35,664 nt of DNA from Candidatus Dadabacteria bacterium (GTDB lineage: Bacteria > Desulfobacterota_D > UBA1144 > Nemesobacterales > JADFKM01), in NCBI GenBank assembly GCA_022564935.1, contig JADFKM010000015.1:1-35664 (forward strand). The letters are read 5' to 3'. A program made the translations under genes and the position numbers. Positions within the stretch are counted from its first letter, which is position 1; each line of letters begins with the position of its first letter. Under the pieces are notes generated by a model that worked only from the letters and a program-made list of their open reading frames with translations, was not told where the DNA came from and made no database searches. Below are positions 1 through 9,851 of this stretch, one piece after another.

Positions 1-75
1 CCCAGATTGTCAGTTTTAGCGACATGTTGTGGTCCCGGTTTCATCTCACCCCTCCAGCCCCCACGACCTTCCACA

Positions 76-1704
76 CTATAACCATGCCTTGCGTTTATAC
101 CATGCTGCTGTTTCAGCAAGTCCTGTCGAAAGCGAAATCTTGGCCTCAAATCCTAGCTCTTGCCTGGCCAGTGCCGTTTCGCACAACCAGCCGGGAGCGA
201 GTAGCTCCTTGACTTTTTCCCGATTAAATATGGTCGCCCGTCCTATTATTGCCGCCCCGACTTCACTGCCTGCTGCGGCAATTTGCATCAATAGCTGTGG
301 GATACGCACCAGGTGGACTGAGCGCCCAACTGCTCGGCCAATACACGCGGCAATCTCGCTCCAGGCGTTGACCCTCCACCAGAACCACCTCAGCACGAGC
401 ACTCCCCCAATGCCTGCGCTCATAGCCCAAAGGTAAATCCATGCCTGCCCAATGTCTTTGATTTGAAACGCCACCACCCCGGCGGCGACGCTCAGGAGCA
501 GGGTGCAGACCCTGGAGACGAAAACGTAGTGCGAGGGGGTGCCGTCCCTCTTTAAGAAGCGGCGGTATATGTCGTTCACCAGGTAGGATGCGCCCCAGTT
601 GAGCTGGGTAGTTATAGTCGACATGAAGGCAGATAGAAAGGTGACGAAGAGAAGCCCTATCAAGCCCGGCCCCAGGAAGCTCTTCACCATCACCACATAC
701 ATCGCCTCGTCGTCCCCTCCCGCGGGCGTGGCCGTCGGGAAAACGATGAGGGAGCACACGGCCACCACGACCCACGGCCAGAGCCGTATGACATAGTGGT
801 TAAGCACGAACCACGCCATGCCGCCCATCGCGTGACGCTCGTTCTTAGCGGAGCTGAGGCGCTGTACGATGTATCCGCCCCCGTCGGAGTTGTGGGAAGA
901 CCACCAGATTACGGATATGTATATGAGGAAAACGAAAAAGCTCGAGTCGAAGAAGCCGTCTCTCACCGGCGTTCCGCTCTCAGGCGTCATAAGGAAAGAG
1001 ACGCGCTCCCCCAGACCCTCTACGCTCGACCATAACCCCCCCAGCCCTCCCACCTCGGGGGAGCTGACTACGACATACGCAAGCGCCGCCGTGCCTAGTA
1101 CGGCTACTACATACTGGAACATGTCGGTAAATACCACACCCCACAGCCCTCCCACCATGGTGTAGATTACGGCCACCGCAAGGATCGCGATTATAGCGAA
1201 CGTTGTCTCGAAGCCGAAGAAAACGTGCATCACCTTGGCCATGGCGCTTATGACCCAGCCCATCACTATGAAATTGAACAGCGTGGCAAAATAAAACGCC
1301 TTAAAGCCCCTAAGGAACGCCGCCGGCTTCCCGGAGTAGCGCATCTCGATGAGCTCGTTGTCCGTGATAACCTCGGCTCTGCGCCAAAGCCTGGCAAACA
1401 CAAACACTATCAACACGTGGCTCACGGCGTAGTTCCACCAGAACCAGTTCTTCCATATGCCCTCGGTGCGCACCCAGCCCGTCACGGCAAGCGGTGTGTC
1501 GACTGCGAAGGTGGTGGCGACCATGGAGGTGCCCACTATCCACCACGGCAGGCTCCGGCCCGACACGAAGTAATCGACCATGCCCCTGCCCGCGCGTCTG
1601 CGGAAAAACATACCTATCCCTAGGGACAGGGCGAAATAACCGAGCACGATAGCCCAATCCAGGGCTGAAAGCGCAGACAATACACCGTTTAAGTACTCAA
1701 ACAT
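76..1704 (-). CDS. Sodium:solute symporter (SSS) family transporter, apparently fused to an SDR/NAD-epimerase-like C-terminal tail
   Basis: Multi-TM protein with SSS-like features (DYFVSGRSLPWWIVGTSMVATTFAVDTPLAVTG; GGLWGVVFTDMFQY; SAFMSTITTQLNWGASYLVNDIYRRF). After about residue 452 it changes to NREKVKELLAPGWLCETALARQELGFEAKISLSTGLAETAAWYKRKAWL, typical of epimerase C-termini. Confidence 0.85.
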   Translation of the reverse strand: MFEYLNGVLSALSALDWAIVLGYFALSLGIGMFFRRRAGRGMVDYFVSGRSLPWWIVGTSMVATTFAVDTPLAVTGWVRTEGIWKNWFWWNYAVSHVLIVFVFARLWRRAEVITDNELIEMRYSGKPAAFLRGFKAFYFATLFNFIVMGWVISAMAKVMHVFFGFETTFAIIAILAVAVIYTMVGGLWGVVFTDMFQYVVAVLGTAALAYVVVSSPEVGGLGGLWSSVEGLGERVSFLMTPESGTPVRDGFFDSSFFVFLIYISVIWWSSHNSDGGGYIVQRLSSAKNERHAMGGMAWFVLNHYVIRLWPWVVVAVCSLIVFPTATPAGGDDEAMYVVMVKSFLGPGLIGLLFVTFLSAFMSTITTQLNWGASYLVNDIYRRFLKRDGTPSHYVFVSRVCTLLLSVAAGVVAFQIKDIGQAWIYLWAMSAGIGGVLVLRWFWWRVNAWSEIAACIGRAVGRSVHLVRIPQLLMQIAAAGSEVGAAIIGRATIFNREKVKELLAPGWLCETALARQELGFEAKISLSTGLAETAAWYKRKAWL

Positions 1705-1875
1705 CCCTCACCGGCATAGATAAAGATTCTAACTACCATATCATAAGGGAAGAAGGTAAAGTGGAACGCTCAACCATCGTCACTTTCGCTTGAATAACTA
1801 TAAAACACTGTACTAAAGACAAGGCGTATCTACTCCAACTCCGGCAGCACTGCCTACGTAATTGGATTCATCCCC

Positions 1876-3402
1876 CTAAAGCTCCACTTTCACGGGCATC
1901 CGCCCCCGGGGCTCGGCTCTTTCCAAAAGCACACGAGCCGCGGCGCGCTCCACACACTCAAGCCCGTCAAACGCCCCTATGACCGTATCGAACCCACTCA
2001 TGCCGCTCAGTACGTAGGGCGAGCCGAGGGACACCAGGATCTTTTCCCCACCCATTTCGCTCACGCCCTTGAGGAATTCCTTATAACCATCAGGAAGCGC
2101 AGTAATTTCTTTCCAGGCCGCCACTCCGGTATAAACGACGCAGACGGCTGCTTCATCCCGGCCGCTCGCTACACAGCCGCTATCGCTCGTATTGACATCG
2201 ACCCTCCTGCACACAAATCCCGCTTCTTCCAGTACCTCGATGAACGCCCTACCTCTCGAAGGCCCGGAGCTCGTCACATCGAGAATGAAAACGCGTGCCT
2301 TCTTTCTTTCCAGCCCCCCGCCCTTAAGCCTGCAGACCGAACGCCTCGCAGTTTCGAGGCACAGCTCCCTCCCGGTATCTGCGTCCGCCTGAACACCACC
2401 GTGCCCGGACGTGATGTAGCGGCCCTTGGTGAACAGTATTTTCCTTACAGACTCCTTTAGCATTGAGCTTAGCATCTCTCCACTCGACACGGCTTCAATG
2501 AGGGCTTCATAGACTCCCTTGGGGTCTTCGGGGTCGAGGATGATATTGCACCCGGCCGAAACCGCCGTCACGACAGCGTCAGCCTCGCTCCCGGCCCCCT
2601 TTACGCCTTCCATACGGAACGAGTCTGTTATGACCAACCCATCGAACCTCAGCCTCCCCAGAAGCAACTCACCGACCACGAGGGGGGAAAGCGTTGCGGG
2701 AGAGCCGGTGCCGTCGATTTTAAGATTCGATATGTGAGCCGTCATTATGGACGATACTCCGGCCTCGACTGCACCCTTAAAGGGAATGAGCTCACAATCC
2801 GTAAGCCGCTCCATGTTAGCCCTGTACACGGGTAGCGCCTCGTGTGAATCGGCATCGGTGCCGCCGTGTCCGGGGAAATGCTTCGCGCACGCCCCAACGC
2901 CTTCACCCTGAACTCCCCTTATGAACGCAGAGCCGAGACGGGAGACAAGCAGCGGGTCGTCCCCAAAAGAGCGTACGTTTATGATCGGGTTGGCCGGGTT
3001 TGTGTTCACATCAACTACCGGGGCGAACGCCATGTTGAGCCCCGCGCCCTTCATCTCCCTCGCCGTGAAGGCCCCCTGACGCCCGGCAAGCTCCTCGTCC
3101 CCGGCGGCACCCAGGGACATGATATGTGGGAACACCGTACCCCCCTTCACCGTTTGACCCACCCCCCTTTCGGCGTCGAGGGCGAAGAAAAGGGGTATAT
3201 CACTAAAGCATTGAAGCTCTGCCGTGGCCTTGCTCAGCCTCTCAATCTCCCCTCCGAAAACGATAAAGCCCCCGACATGGCAGTCCCTCACAAGCTCCCG
3301 TGCGAGAGGGAGCGGGTCTCCAGGCCTGAAATCAAGCCTCGGCATGAGCATCTGACCGGCCTGTCGTTCAATACCCATACCCTCCATATTAATATCTTTC
3401 AA
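1876..3402 (-). CDS. nagZ: Glycoside hydrolase family 3, beta-N-acetylhexosaminidase (NagZ-like)
   Basis: GH3/NagZ motifs: GLNMAFAPVVDVNTNPANPIINVRSFGDDP, ACAKHFPGHGGTDADSHEALP, LRFDGLVITDSFRMEGV. 4-nt overlap with the anmK-like gene. Confidence 0.9.
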   Translation of the reverse strand: MKDINMEGMGIERQAGQMLMPRLDFRPGDPLPLARELVRDCHVGGFIVFGGEIERLSKATAELQCFSDIPLFFALDAERGVGQTVKGGTVFPHIMSLGAAGDEELAGRQGAFTAREMKGAGLNMAFAPVVDVNTNPANPIINVRSFGDDPLLVSRLGSAFIRGVQGEGVGACAKHFPGHGGTDADSHEALPVYRANMERLTDCELIPFKGAVEAGVSSIMTAHISNLKIDGTGSPATLSPLVVGELLLGRLRFDGLVITDSFRMEGVKGAGSEADAVVTAVSAGCNIILDPEDPKGVYEALIEAVSSGEMLSSMLKESVRKILFTKGRYITSGHGGVQADADTGRELCLETARRSVCRLKGGGLERKKARVFILDVTSSGPSRGRAFIEVLEEAGFVCRRVDVNTSDSGCVASGRDEAAVCVVYTGVAAWKEITALPDGYKEFLKGVSEMGGEKILVSLGSPYVLSGMSGFDTVIGAFDGLECVERAAARVLLERAEPRGRMPVKVEL

Positions 3403-4580
3403 AACCTTTCTCCGAGAGCGATTTTACCCAAGGGGGCGCGCTTTTCCGCCCCGGTGACCGAGGGGAGACCGGCGCTGTTGCCGGAGATAAGCTCGTTAGC
3501 CAGCACGGCAACAGCAACGGCTTCCTTGCCATCGACGGGGATGCCGTATTCGTCGCTCTTGACCACCGGAAGGGGAGCGAGCCTCTCCTCAAGCCTCCTT
3601 ACAAGCAGCGGGTTCAACGCCCCGCCCCCGCTGAGTATGACCTCGCTCACACTGTAATGGGGCAGGAAATTGCCTTCGTAGGCCAGGGCTATGGACTCGA
3701 CGGTAAGCTCAAGCAGCGTCCTGATGAGGTCGTTTAAACCCATACCCCCCGCAGCGACGCGCCCGTATAGCGCTCCGGCCATTTCCATGCCGAAGACTTC
3801 GGCGCCCGTAGTCTTTGGCGGGGGTTTTGAAAAGAACGGGTGGGAGAGAAGCTCTTCGAGCAGCCGCTTATTCACTCGCCCCTTAGAGGCGTAAGCCCCG
3901 TCCGCATCGAACCATTCCCGGCCCCCTGTGGCGGCCGTCAACACTGCGTCCATCAGCATATTCCCGGGGCCCGTGTCAAACGCCCTCACTTCGCCGAGCG
4001 CCTCCGTCACGAGGGTGGCGTTCGCAATCCCCCCAATGTTCTGGGCAATCTTGACTACGCCCTCCCGTCTGAAGAGCACGAAATCCACGTACGGGACAAT
4101 GGGAGCGCCTTCGCCCCCAACGGCCATATCCCCGGGCCTGAAATCGCCCACGGTAGTTATGCCCGTTAACTTAGCGATCACATCCAGCTCTCCGATTTGA
4201 AGAGTGGACGGCTCATTCTGAGCCGATGAAGGAGGGTTGTGGTAGACGGTCTGGCCGTGAGAGCCTATAAGGTCGACCTGCTGCGGATTTAGCCCGGCCC
4301 TATCAATCACGCTGAGAGCGGCCCCGGCGAACTCCCTGCCCAGGCGGAAATCAAGGGCGCTCAGAGCCGGAACGCTCCCCCCGGCAGCCAGGTCGCGGAG
4401 CTCGTTCCTCAGCCCTTTGGCGTAAGGCACGCACACGAAATCAATGAGCTCGACGACCGTCCCCGCTCCGCTCCCCCTGATCCTGAGCGCCGCGGCGTCG
4501 ATGCCGTCCATGGAAGTGCCCGACATCAACCCAACGACCGTCCTGGTCTCCTTATCGAGAATTGCCCTTAGCGCGTTCAT
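3399..4580 (-). CDS. anmK: Anhydro-N-acetylmuramic acid kinase
   Basis: VGLMSGTSMDGIDAAALRI, IGSHGQTVYHNP, VGDFRPGDMAVGGEGAPIVPYVD, NIGGIANATLV, FDTGPGNMLMDA: classic AnmK motifs. Confidence 0.95.
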   Translation of the reverse strand: MNALRAILDKETRTVVGLMSGTSMDGIDAAALRIRGSGAGTVVELIDFVCVPYAKGLRNELRDLAAGGSVPALSALDFRLGREFAGAALSVIDRAGLNPQQVDLIGSHGQTVYHNPPSSAQNEPSTLQIGELDVIAKLTGITTVGDFRPGDMAVGGEGAPIVPYVDFVLFRREGVVKIAQNIGGIANATLVTEALGEVRAFDTGPGNMLMDAVLTAATGGREWFDADGAYASKGRVNKRLLEELLSHPFFSKPPPKTTGAEVFGMEMAGALYGRVAAGGMGLNDLIRTLLELTVESIALAYEGNFLPHYSVSEVILSGGGALNPLLVRRLEERLAPLPVVKSDEYGIPVDGKEAVAVAVLANELISGNSAGLPSVTGAEKRAPLGKIALGERF

Positions 4581-5497
4581 CCTTCCCGGCCGCCCTCCCC
4601 CAGGGCCTTCCTGAGGAAACCGCCGCTTTCGTCGAGAAGCCTCTTAGCGGCAGCTCTACTCAAGTTGAGCCTCCCCATCAACACCGCCAGCTTCACGTCC
4701 CTTCCCGACTCGCTCAGAAGCTCCACGGCACTCTCAGAGTCTACGCCAAGCAGTTGTACAACTATCCTCTCCTGTCTGCGCCTCAGTTTCTCGGAGTGAG
4801 GCCCGACCTCGACCATCAAATTGCCGTAAGTCTTCCCCAGCCTGACCATCGAGGCCGTGCTCAGCATGTTGAGCACCATCTTCGTGGCCGTGCCCGCCTT
4901 CATTCTTGTCGAGCCGACAATGACCTCCGGCCCCACAAGCAACGATACAACAACGTCGGCAGCCACCGCCGGGGCGGGGTTGCAAGTAACGAGCACCGTG
5001 CCCGCACCCTTATCCCCTGCTCGGGCGAGCGCCCCTTTTACGAAAGGTGTGGTCGAGCTTGCGGCGATGCCGACAACGCAGTCGGCCCCGCTCAAACCCC
5101 GGGCTTCGAGCTGCTCCGCGCCGTCTTCTCCCGCATCCTCGGCGCCTTCGACAGAGCGCCACAGGGCCTTCCTCCCCCCGGCGATTATCCCCTGCACAAG
5201 CTCTCTTCCGGTGCCGAAAGTCGGGGGACATTCGGCAGCTTCACCCACTCCAAGCCGCCCGCTCGTGCCCGCTCCGACAAAAAAAAGGCGCCCTCCCTCT
5301 CTTAACCTGGAGATGATTAGCTCCACCGCCCTCTCGATATTGTTAAGCTCTCTCCCAACCGCATCGCATATGGTGGAGTCTTCGGCCAAGATCAGCTCAA
5401 GCACGCCTGCCGTAGAGCGTTTGTCTATCTCGGCCGTGCGGGGGTTTACCTTCTCCGTGGTAGGATCGTCGTCCCTTCTTCGCTCATTCATCCGCAT
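4577..5497 (-). CDS. murQ: N-acetylmuramic acid 6-phosphate etherase
   Basis: SIS-domain MurQ motifs: LFFVGAGTSGRLGVGEAAECPPTFG, GIAASSTTPFVKGAL, GSTRMKAGTATKMVLNMLSTASMVRLGKTYGNLMVE. Confidence 0.95.
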   Translation of the reverse strand: MRMNERRRDDDPTTEKVNPRTAEIDKRSTAGVLELILAEDSTICDAVGRELNNIERAVELIISRLREGGRLFFVGAGTSGRLGVGEAAECPPTFGTGRELVQGIIAGGRKALWRSVEGAEDAGEDGAEQLEARGLSGADCVVGIAASSTTPFVKGALARAGDKGAGTVLVTCNPAPAVAADVVVSLLVGPEVIVGSTRMKAGTATKMVLNMLSTASMVRLGKTYGNLMVEVGPHSEKLRRRQERIVVQLLGVDSESAVELLSESGRDVKLAVLMGRLNLSRAAAKRLLDESGGFLRKALGEGGREG

Positions 5498-5630
5498 TAT
5501 TATAGCGTACTATGGCTGTCGCCGTATATAGGCCGGGTAAACGCGCCGGACACAACCGCTACGCCCGGGGCTCAATGAACGCCTATGATCGCAGCCACCG
5601 CTCACATCTTCAAACAACTCGACTTTGTGC

Positions 5631-5636
5631 TATAAT
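5631..5636 (+). promoter_or_regulatory. Putative -10 box (TATAAT) upstream of tRNA-Gly
   Basis: Perfect TATAAT about 54 nt upstream of the tRNA 5' end; weak -35 (CTTCAA, 5608-5613) at 17-bp spacing. Confidence 0.5.
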
Positions 5637-5689
5637 AACCACGGGGTTGAGGGAAAGTCAGGATACATTTTGGGGTTGTAAATTCTGAA

Positions 5690-5765
5690 GCGGGTGTAGC
5701 TCAGCTGGTAGAGTACAAGCTTCCCAAGCTTGGTGTCGCGGGTTCGAATCCCGTCGCCCGCTCCA
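5690..5765 (+). tRNA. tRNA-Gly (anticodon CCC), CCA end encoded
   Basis: Acceptor GCGGGTG/CGCCCGC, anticodon stem CAAGC/GCTTG with loop TTCCCAA, GGTTCGAATCC T-loop, discriminator T plus CCA. Confidence 0.95.
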
Positions 5766-5770
5766 GCTTC

Positions 5771-6763
5771 CTAATCGGTGCGTGAGTCACGCTGTTTTTC
5801 GATCATATACCTCACGGCTGTCCTTATGAACTTGCTCCTTTCCGCCTCGCCCATAATCCCCTTGAGGCTGTCGTAAAGCTCGGGGTCGTTCAGCAGCGCT
5901 CCCAGGGTGCCTTCGCCTCCCTCGAGCTTCTCGGATATCTTCCTTAAGTTCTTCACCGTCTTCTTAAGCTCAACGGCGATGCCATCATCACCCCCGAGCT
6001 GCGCGAACGTCAAGGTCATATCGTCCTTCAAATCCTGATCGTATACGAGACTGTGCAGCAGGCCGTTACCGGAGCGCACAGCTCGAATGAGAGAGCTCAG
6101 CTCGGAGACCATATTGTCGGAGGGCTTTGCACCGTCTTTTGTTCCCCCGTAAATGAGGAAATGGAGAATGCCGTCGCCATTTTCTATCTCCTCCAAGCTT
6201 TTGCTGAGCGAAGCGATGGTCTTGTTAATGTTCTCGATATTTTCCTCCTTACGGAACACCGCAAGGAATTCGCTCAGTCCCTCGGAAATGCCGATGATGT
6301 TTTCAAGCAGCTGCTCGGACTGGCCGAGAAGCTCGTCGAATTCGGGGTATGTGTGAGAGGGAATTACCATAACCTCGGGCCTATTGGGCGTGGGAACGAG
6401 CTTGCCCTTTATAATCTCGATATATTTGTCCCCCAGCAGTCCCTCCGTTCTGATAGTCGCTTTTGCATCCGGCCCAATCCTCTTCATTCCCTCTTTGCTT
6501 ACGCTCATAACTACCCTTATGTAATCTTCCCCCGGCTCTTCGGGGAACCGGATGCCCGAAACGCTGCCGATCTTCACACCGGACAGGCTGACAATTGCCC
6601 CCTCTATGAGACCGGCGGTGTTTGGAAACCGGGTCTCCACCTCGTATCTCTTGGAGAAAATCGATTCATGGGCGCCAAAGACAAAGAGAAAAACGACGAA
6701 GATAACCAACGAGACTACAATAAAAATTCCCACTCTTAATTTAACGGAAGAGTTCTCATGCAT
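5771..6763 (-). CDS. MlaD/MCE-domain protein (lipid transport substrate-binding type)
   Basis: N-terminal TM, then MCE domain: YEVETRFPNTAGLIEGAIVSLSGVKIGSVSGIRF ... ATIRTEGLLGDKYIEII. Confidence 0.88.
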   Translation of the reverse strand: MHENSSVKLRVGIFIVVSLVIFVVFLFVFGAHESIFSKRYEVETRFPNTAGLIEGAIVSLSGVKIGSVSGIRFPEEPGEDYIRVVMSVSKEGMKRIGPDAKATIRTEGLLGDKYIEIIKGKLVPTPNRPEVMVIPSHTYPEFDELLGQSEQLLENIIGISEGLSEFLAVFRKEENIENINKTIASLSKSLEEIENGDGILHFLIYGGTKDGAKPSDNMVSELSSLIRAVRSGNGLLHSLVYDQDLKDDMTLTFAQLGGDDGIAVELKKTVKNLRKISEKLEGGEGTLGALLNDPELYDSLKGIMGEAERSKFIRTAVRYMIEKQRDSRTD

Positions 6764-6890
6764 ATGACAAAACCATCCATTTATTTCCTATATGTACGCC
6801 TTTAACTATAACCCCGGAAAGAGGGAATGTGTCAACATAGCGCCGAAAAACTAATTGTAGCGCTCTCCTCTTACCGGCGACACATCGAAT

Positions 6891-6918
6891 TTAGACCGCT
6901 CGGGTTTTGTAGTATAAT
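6891..6918 (+). promoter_or_regulatory. Putative sigma70-type promoter of purH
   Basis: TATAAT at 6913-6918 with TTAGAC at 6891-6896, about 65 nt before the purH ATG. Confidence 0.45.
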
Positions 6919-6984
6919 ACAAGCTCAACTACACAAGACAAGTCACAACCGTACATATACTTAGATGAAAAACAGGAGAAAAGG

Positions 6985-8544
6985 ATGACAAAAATTTCCC
7001 GAGCGCTGATAAGTGTATCGAATAAAGAAGGAATCGAGGCCCTTGCCAAAGAGCTCCAATCCGCCGGTATCGAAATCCTCTCCACCGGCGGCACTGCAAA
7101 GCTCCTGAAACACTCCGGTGTGCAAGTAGTGGAGATTTCCCAGTACGTTAACTCCCCCGAAATCCTCGGCGGCAGGGTCAAGAGCCTGCACCCGATAATT
7201 CACGGCGGCATACTTGCCCTAAGGGACGACGAGCAGCACAGGCGAGACATGGAGGAGGTCGGCATAAAACCGATTGACATGGTAGTGGTCAACTTCTACC
7301 CGTTTGAAGAGGTGATTCAAAAACAAGGCGCCACCATAAGTGACGCTGTCGAGAACATCGACATAGGCGGGCCTGCGATGGTGCGAGCGGCGGCTAAAAA
7401 CCACAGGCATGTCACAGTTCTAACCGACCCGGCCGATTACGAGGCGGTAATAAAAGAGCTTGAAAGCAGCGGCTCCGTCTCCCCGGAGGTCAACTTCAAG
7501 CTGGCGGTCAAGGCATTTTCATACGTCACGCGCTACGACGCCGCTATATCCAACTTCCTCGGCTCCTTCGAGTGCACGGGGGGAAGGACCAAATTCCCGG
7601 CAAGCTACACACTCCATTTCCAAAAACTGATGGAGCTCAGGTACGGCGAGAACCCACATCAGGAAGGGGCGTATTACCGCCGTCCGGGTTACACGGCACC
7701 CGCAGTCTCTACATCGAAGCAGCTGCAGGGAAAGGCGCTGTCATTGAACAACATCTACGATACCGATACCGCTTTTGAAGCCGTAAAAGAGTTCAAGGGG
7801 CCTGCCTGCGTCATAGTAAAGCACAATAACCCCTGCGGAGTGGCAACGGCGCAAAACCCCTGCGATGCGTTCCTCAGGGCTAAGGAGTGCGACTCGGTAA
7901 GCGCATTCGGAGGGATCGTGGCCTTCAACACCGATGTGGACGAGGACACTGCCACGGAGCTTGCAGGGATGTTTCTCGAGGTCATCGTGGCTCCGGGCTA
8001 CTCTGAGGGCGCCATCGCCACATTGTCGAGGAAAAAGAACCTGCGGGTGATGAAATCCCCCCCGTTAGGCGAGAGGCCCGCAGATGGGCTGGACATCAAA
8101 CTGGTTCAGGGGGGCGCCCTGATTCAGGACAGGGACCTGACGTCCGATGAGGACTTCAAGACCATCGAGGTGCGCACAAAAAAGCAGCCCACAGACGAGG
8201 AGATAGAAGCCCTTAAGTTCGCATGGAAGGTGTGCAAGCACGTCAAATCCAACGCCATAGTGCTCGCCAGGCCGGGTCAGACGGTGGCAATCGGCGCGGG
8301 GCAGACGAGCCGGGTGGACTCGGTGAAGCTGTGCGGCATGAAGGCCTTAATGCCCACCGAGGGCGCGGCGCTTGCCTCCGACGCCTTCTTCCCATTCCGC
8401 GACGGCATAGACGAAGCGGCGAAACTGGGGGTCAAGGCCATCGTGCAGCCCGGAGGCTCCATAAGGGACGAGGACACGATAGCCGCATGCGACGAGCACG
8501 GCATCGCCATGGTGTTCACAGGCGTGAGGCACTTCAGGCATTGA
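6985..8544 (+). CDS. purH: Bifunctional AICAR formyltransferase / IMP cyclohydrolase
   Basis: ALISVSNKEGIEALAKEL, STGGTAKLL, RVKSLHPIIHGGIL, NIDIGGPAMVRAAAKNH, LRYGENPHQEGAYYR, KHNNPCGVA, AIGAGQTSRVDS. Confidence 0.97.
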   Translation: MTKISRALISVSNKEGIEALAKELQSAGIEILSTGGTAKLLKHSGVQVVEISQYVNSPEILGGRVKSLHPIIHGGILALRDDEQHRRDMEEVGIKPIDMVVVNFYPFEEVIQKQGATISDAVENIDIGGPAMVRAAAKNHRHVTVLTDPADYEAVIKELESSGSVSPEVNFKLAVKAFSYVTRYDAAISNFLGSFECTGGRTKFPASYTLHFQKLMELRYGENPHQEGAYYRRPGYTAPAVSTSKQLQGKALSLNNIYDTDTAFEAVKEFKGPACVIVKHNNPCGVATAQNPCDAFLRAKECDSVSAFGGIVAFNTDVDEDTATELAGMFLEVIVAPGYSEGAIATLSRKKNLRVMKSPPLGERPADGLDIKLVQGGALIQDRDLTSDEDFKTIEVRTKKQPTDEEIEALKFAWKVCKHVKSNAIVLARPGQTVAIGAGQTSRVDSVKLCGMKALMPTEGAALASDAFFPFRDGIDEAAKLGVKAIVQPGGSIRDEDTIAACDEHGIAMVFTGVRHFRH

Positions 8545-8651
8545 GGGGAGACGCGGGGAGTGCGGGCAGGGTAACCCCTTTCCTATTGGCGGAGTTCATC
8601 CGTAAAAGGATTTAACGGCTGGAAACATCTCAGAGGCTTGCGGCAGTTTTC

Positions 8652-9839
8652 TCATTTCTTAACACTGGAAGCAAGCCCCCTAATCTCCTCAAGCAACGCC
8701 AAGAGCTTATCCTCGCTTATCTCGTACTCCTCGGATATTCTGCGAAGCTCCTCTTGCGGCAACTCCAGCGGGGGTGGGTCTTTCATTGGAACCTCCGGCT
8801 CCCACCCCTCCTCTCTCACCGCTAGCTGCACCACGTCCCAGCGGGCGTAGTGCCCAAGGGAGTCGAACACGGCCTTCACGGCCTTTATCTGGTTCGCCCA
8901 GCACTCGGCGTAAAGAATCACGTCCTTCTCGAAATCGGGGCCTACCAGGTACCTGCCGCCGGGGTTTACGATAGCACTTCCCCCCCGCGCCCAGTCATAG
9001 TTTATGTGGTCGCTCTCGGCCAGGCGCTCCCACTTCTCCGGGAAATCCTCTTTCGTGAGGTATCCGCACACACTCAGCACGAAGGCGCCCGCCTCAAAGG
9101 CGTGCACCTTGATGAGGCTTTGTAAAACTGCCTCGCCCCCCTCAGGGCTCGTGTCGGCGTCGATGAGCTTTGTGTCGCCGCGCTTCCAGTTGCCCGGCCA
9201 TACTGCTATATGAAAATCCTCAGCCCTGTGAATCATAGCCGCCCTAATGAGGGTCATGTGGTTTTCCCAGCATATCAGCCCGCCTATTCGGCCGATCTCC
9301 GTATCGAAAACCCTTATGTCGCTCCCGTCACCCTGCCCCCAGTACAGCCTCTCGGTGTAGGTGGGCACGAGCTTCCTGTGACGGCCGAGCACCTCGCCGT
9401 CCCTGCCAATGAAGAGAAGCGAGTTATACAGCGTGCGGCTTCCGGCCCTGTCATCAAGCTCGTTGCACCCTATGACCACATAAGCTCCCGCCTCCTTTGC
9501 CGCCTCGCCAAGCGCGGCGGTGTCATCTCCGGGGATGAGCACGGAGTTGTCCTGAAGTGCTACCATAAAATCAGTCCAGTCGTGAGGAGGGGTCTCGTAG
9601 CCCATGGTGTAGTACGCCGGGTAGCCCGGAATGAAAGCCTCTGAGAACGCCACCAGCTCGGCGCCGTTCCTCCCAGCCTCCCGGATTAAACGGCACGCCT
9701 TGTCGATCGTCCTTTCCTTATCCATGAAAACGGGCGCGGCCTGTACAACGGCCGCCTTGACCATCTCCCTTCCGCCGAGAATCTTGTTACTCATGATTGG
9801 AACTCCATGTTTTACGGCAATATGAGTGGGGCGCGGCAA
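8652..9839 (-). CDS. Nitrilase-type carbon-nitrogen hydrolase (start possibly at the internal MVKAAV Met, about 9764)
   Basis: Catalytic E (FSEAFIPGYPAYYT), K (HRKLVPTYTERLYWGQGDGSD), C (GGLICWENHMTLIRAAM). Confidence 0.9.
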   Translation of the reverse strand: MPRPTHIAVKHGVPIMSNKILGGREMVKAAVVQAAPVFMDKERTIDKACRLIREAGRNGAELVAFSEAFIPGYPAYYTMGYETPPHDWTDFMVALQDNSVLIPGDDTAALGEAAKEAGAYVVIGCNELDDRAGSRTLYNSLLFIGRDGEVLGRHRKLVPTYTERLYWGQGDGSDIRVFDTEIGRIGGLICWENHMTLIRAAMIHRAEDFHIAVWPGNWKRGDTKLIDADTSPEGGEAVLQSLIKVHAFEAGAFVLSVCGYLTKEDFPEKWERLAESDHINYDWARGGSAIVNPGGRYLVGPDFEKDVILYAECWANQIKAVKAVFDSLGHYARWDVVQLAVREEGWEPEVPMKDPPPLELPQEELRRISEEYEISEDKLLALLEEIRGLASSVKK

Positions 9840-9851
9840 ACGCCGGGCGGG

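Noticed and set aside
2866-3657. 263-aa plus-strand ORF
   Set aside because: Antisense to nagZ/anmK, which have clear motifs; no family resemblance.
4562-5531. Long plus-strand ORFs (247 and 224 aa)
   Set aside because: Antisense to murQ with low-complexity composition.
5690-5765. tRNA-Gly as an integration site for a mobile island
   Set aside because: No integrase, no duplicated tRNA 3' end and no composition shift next to it.
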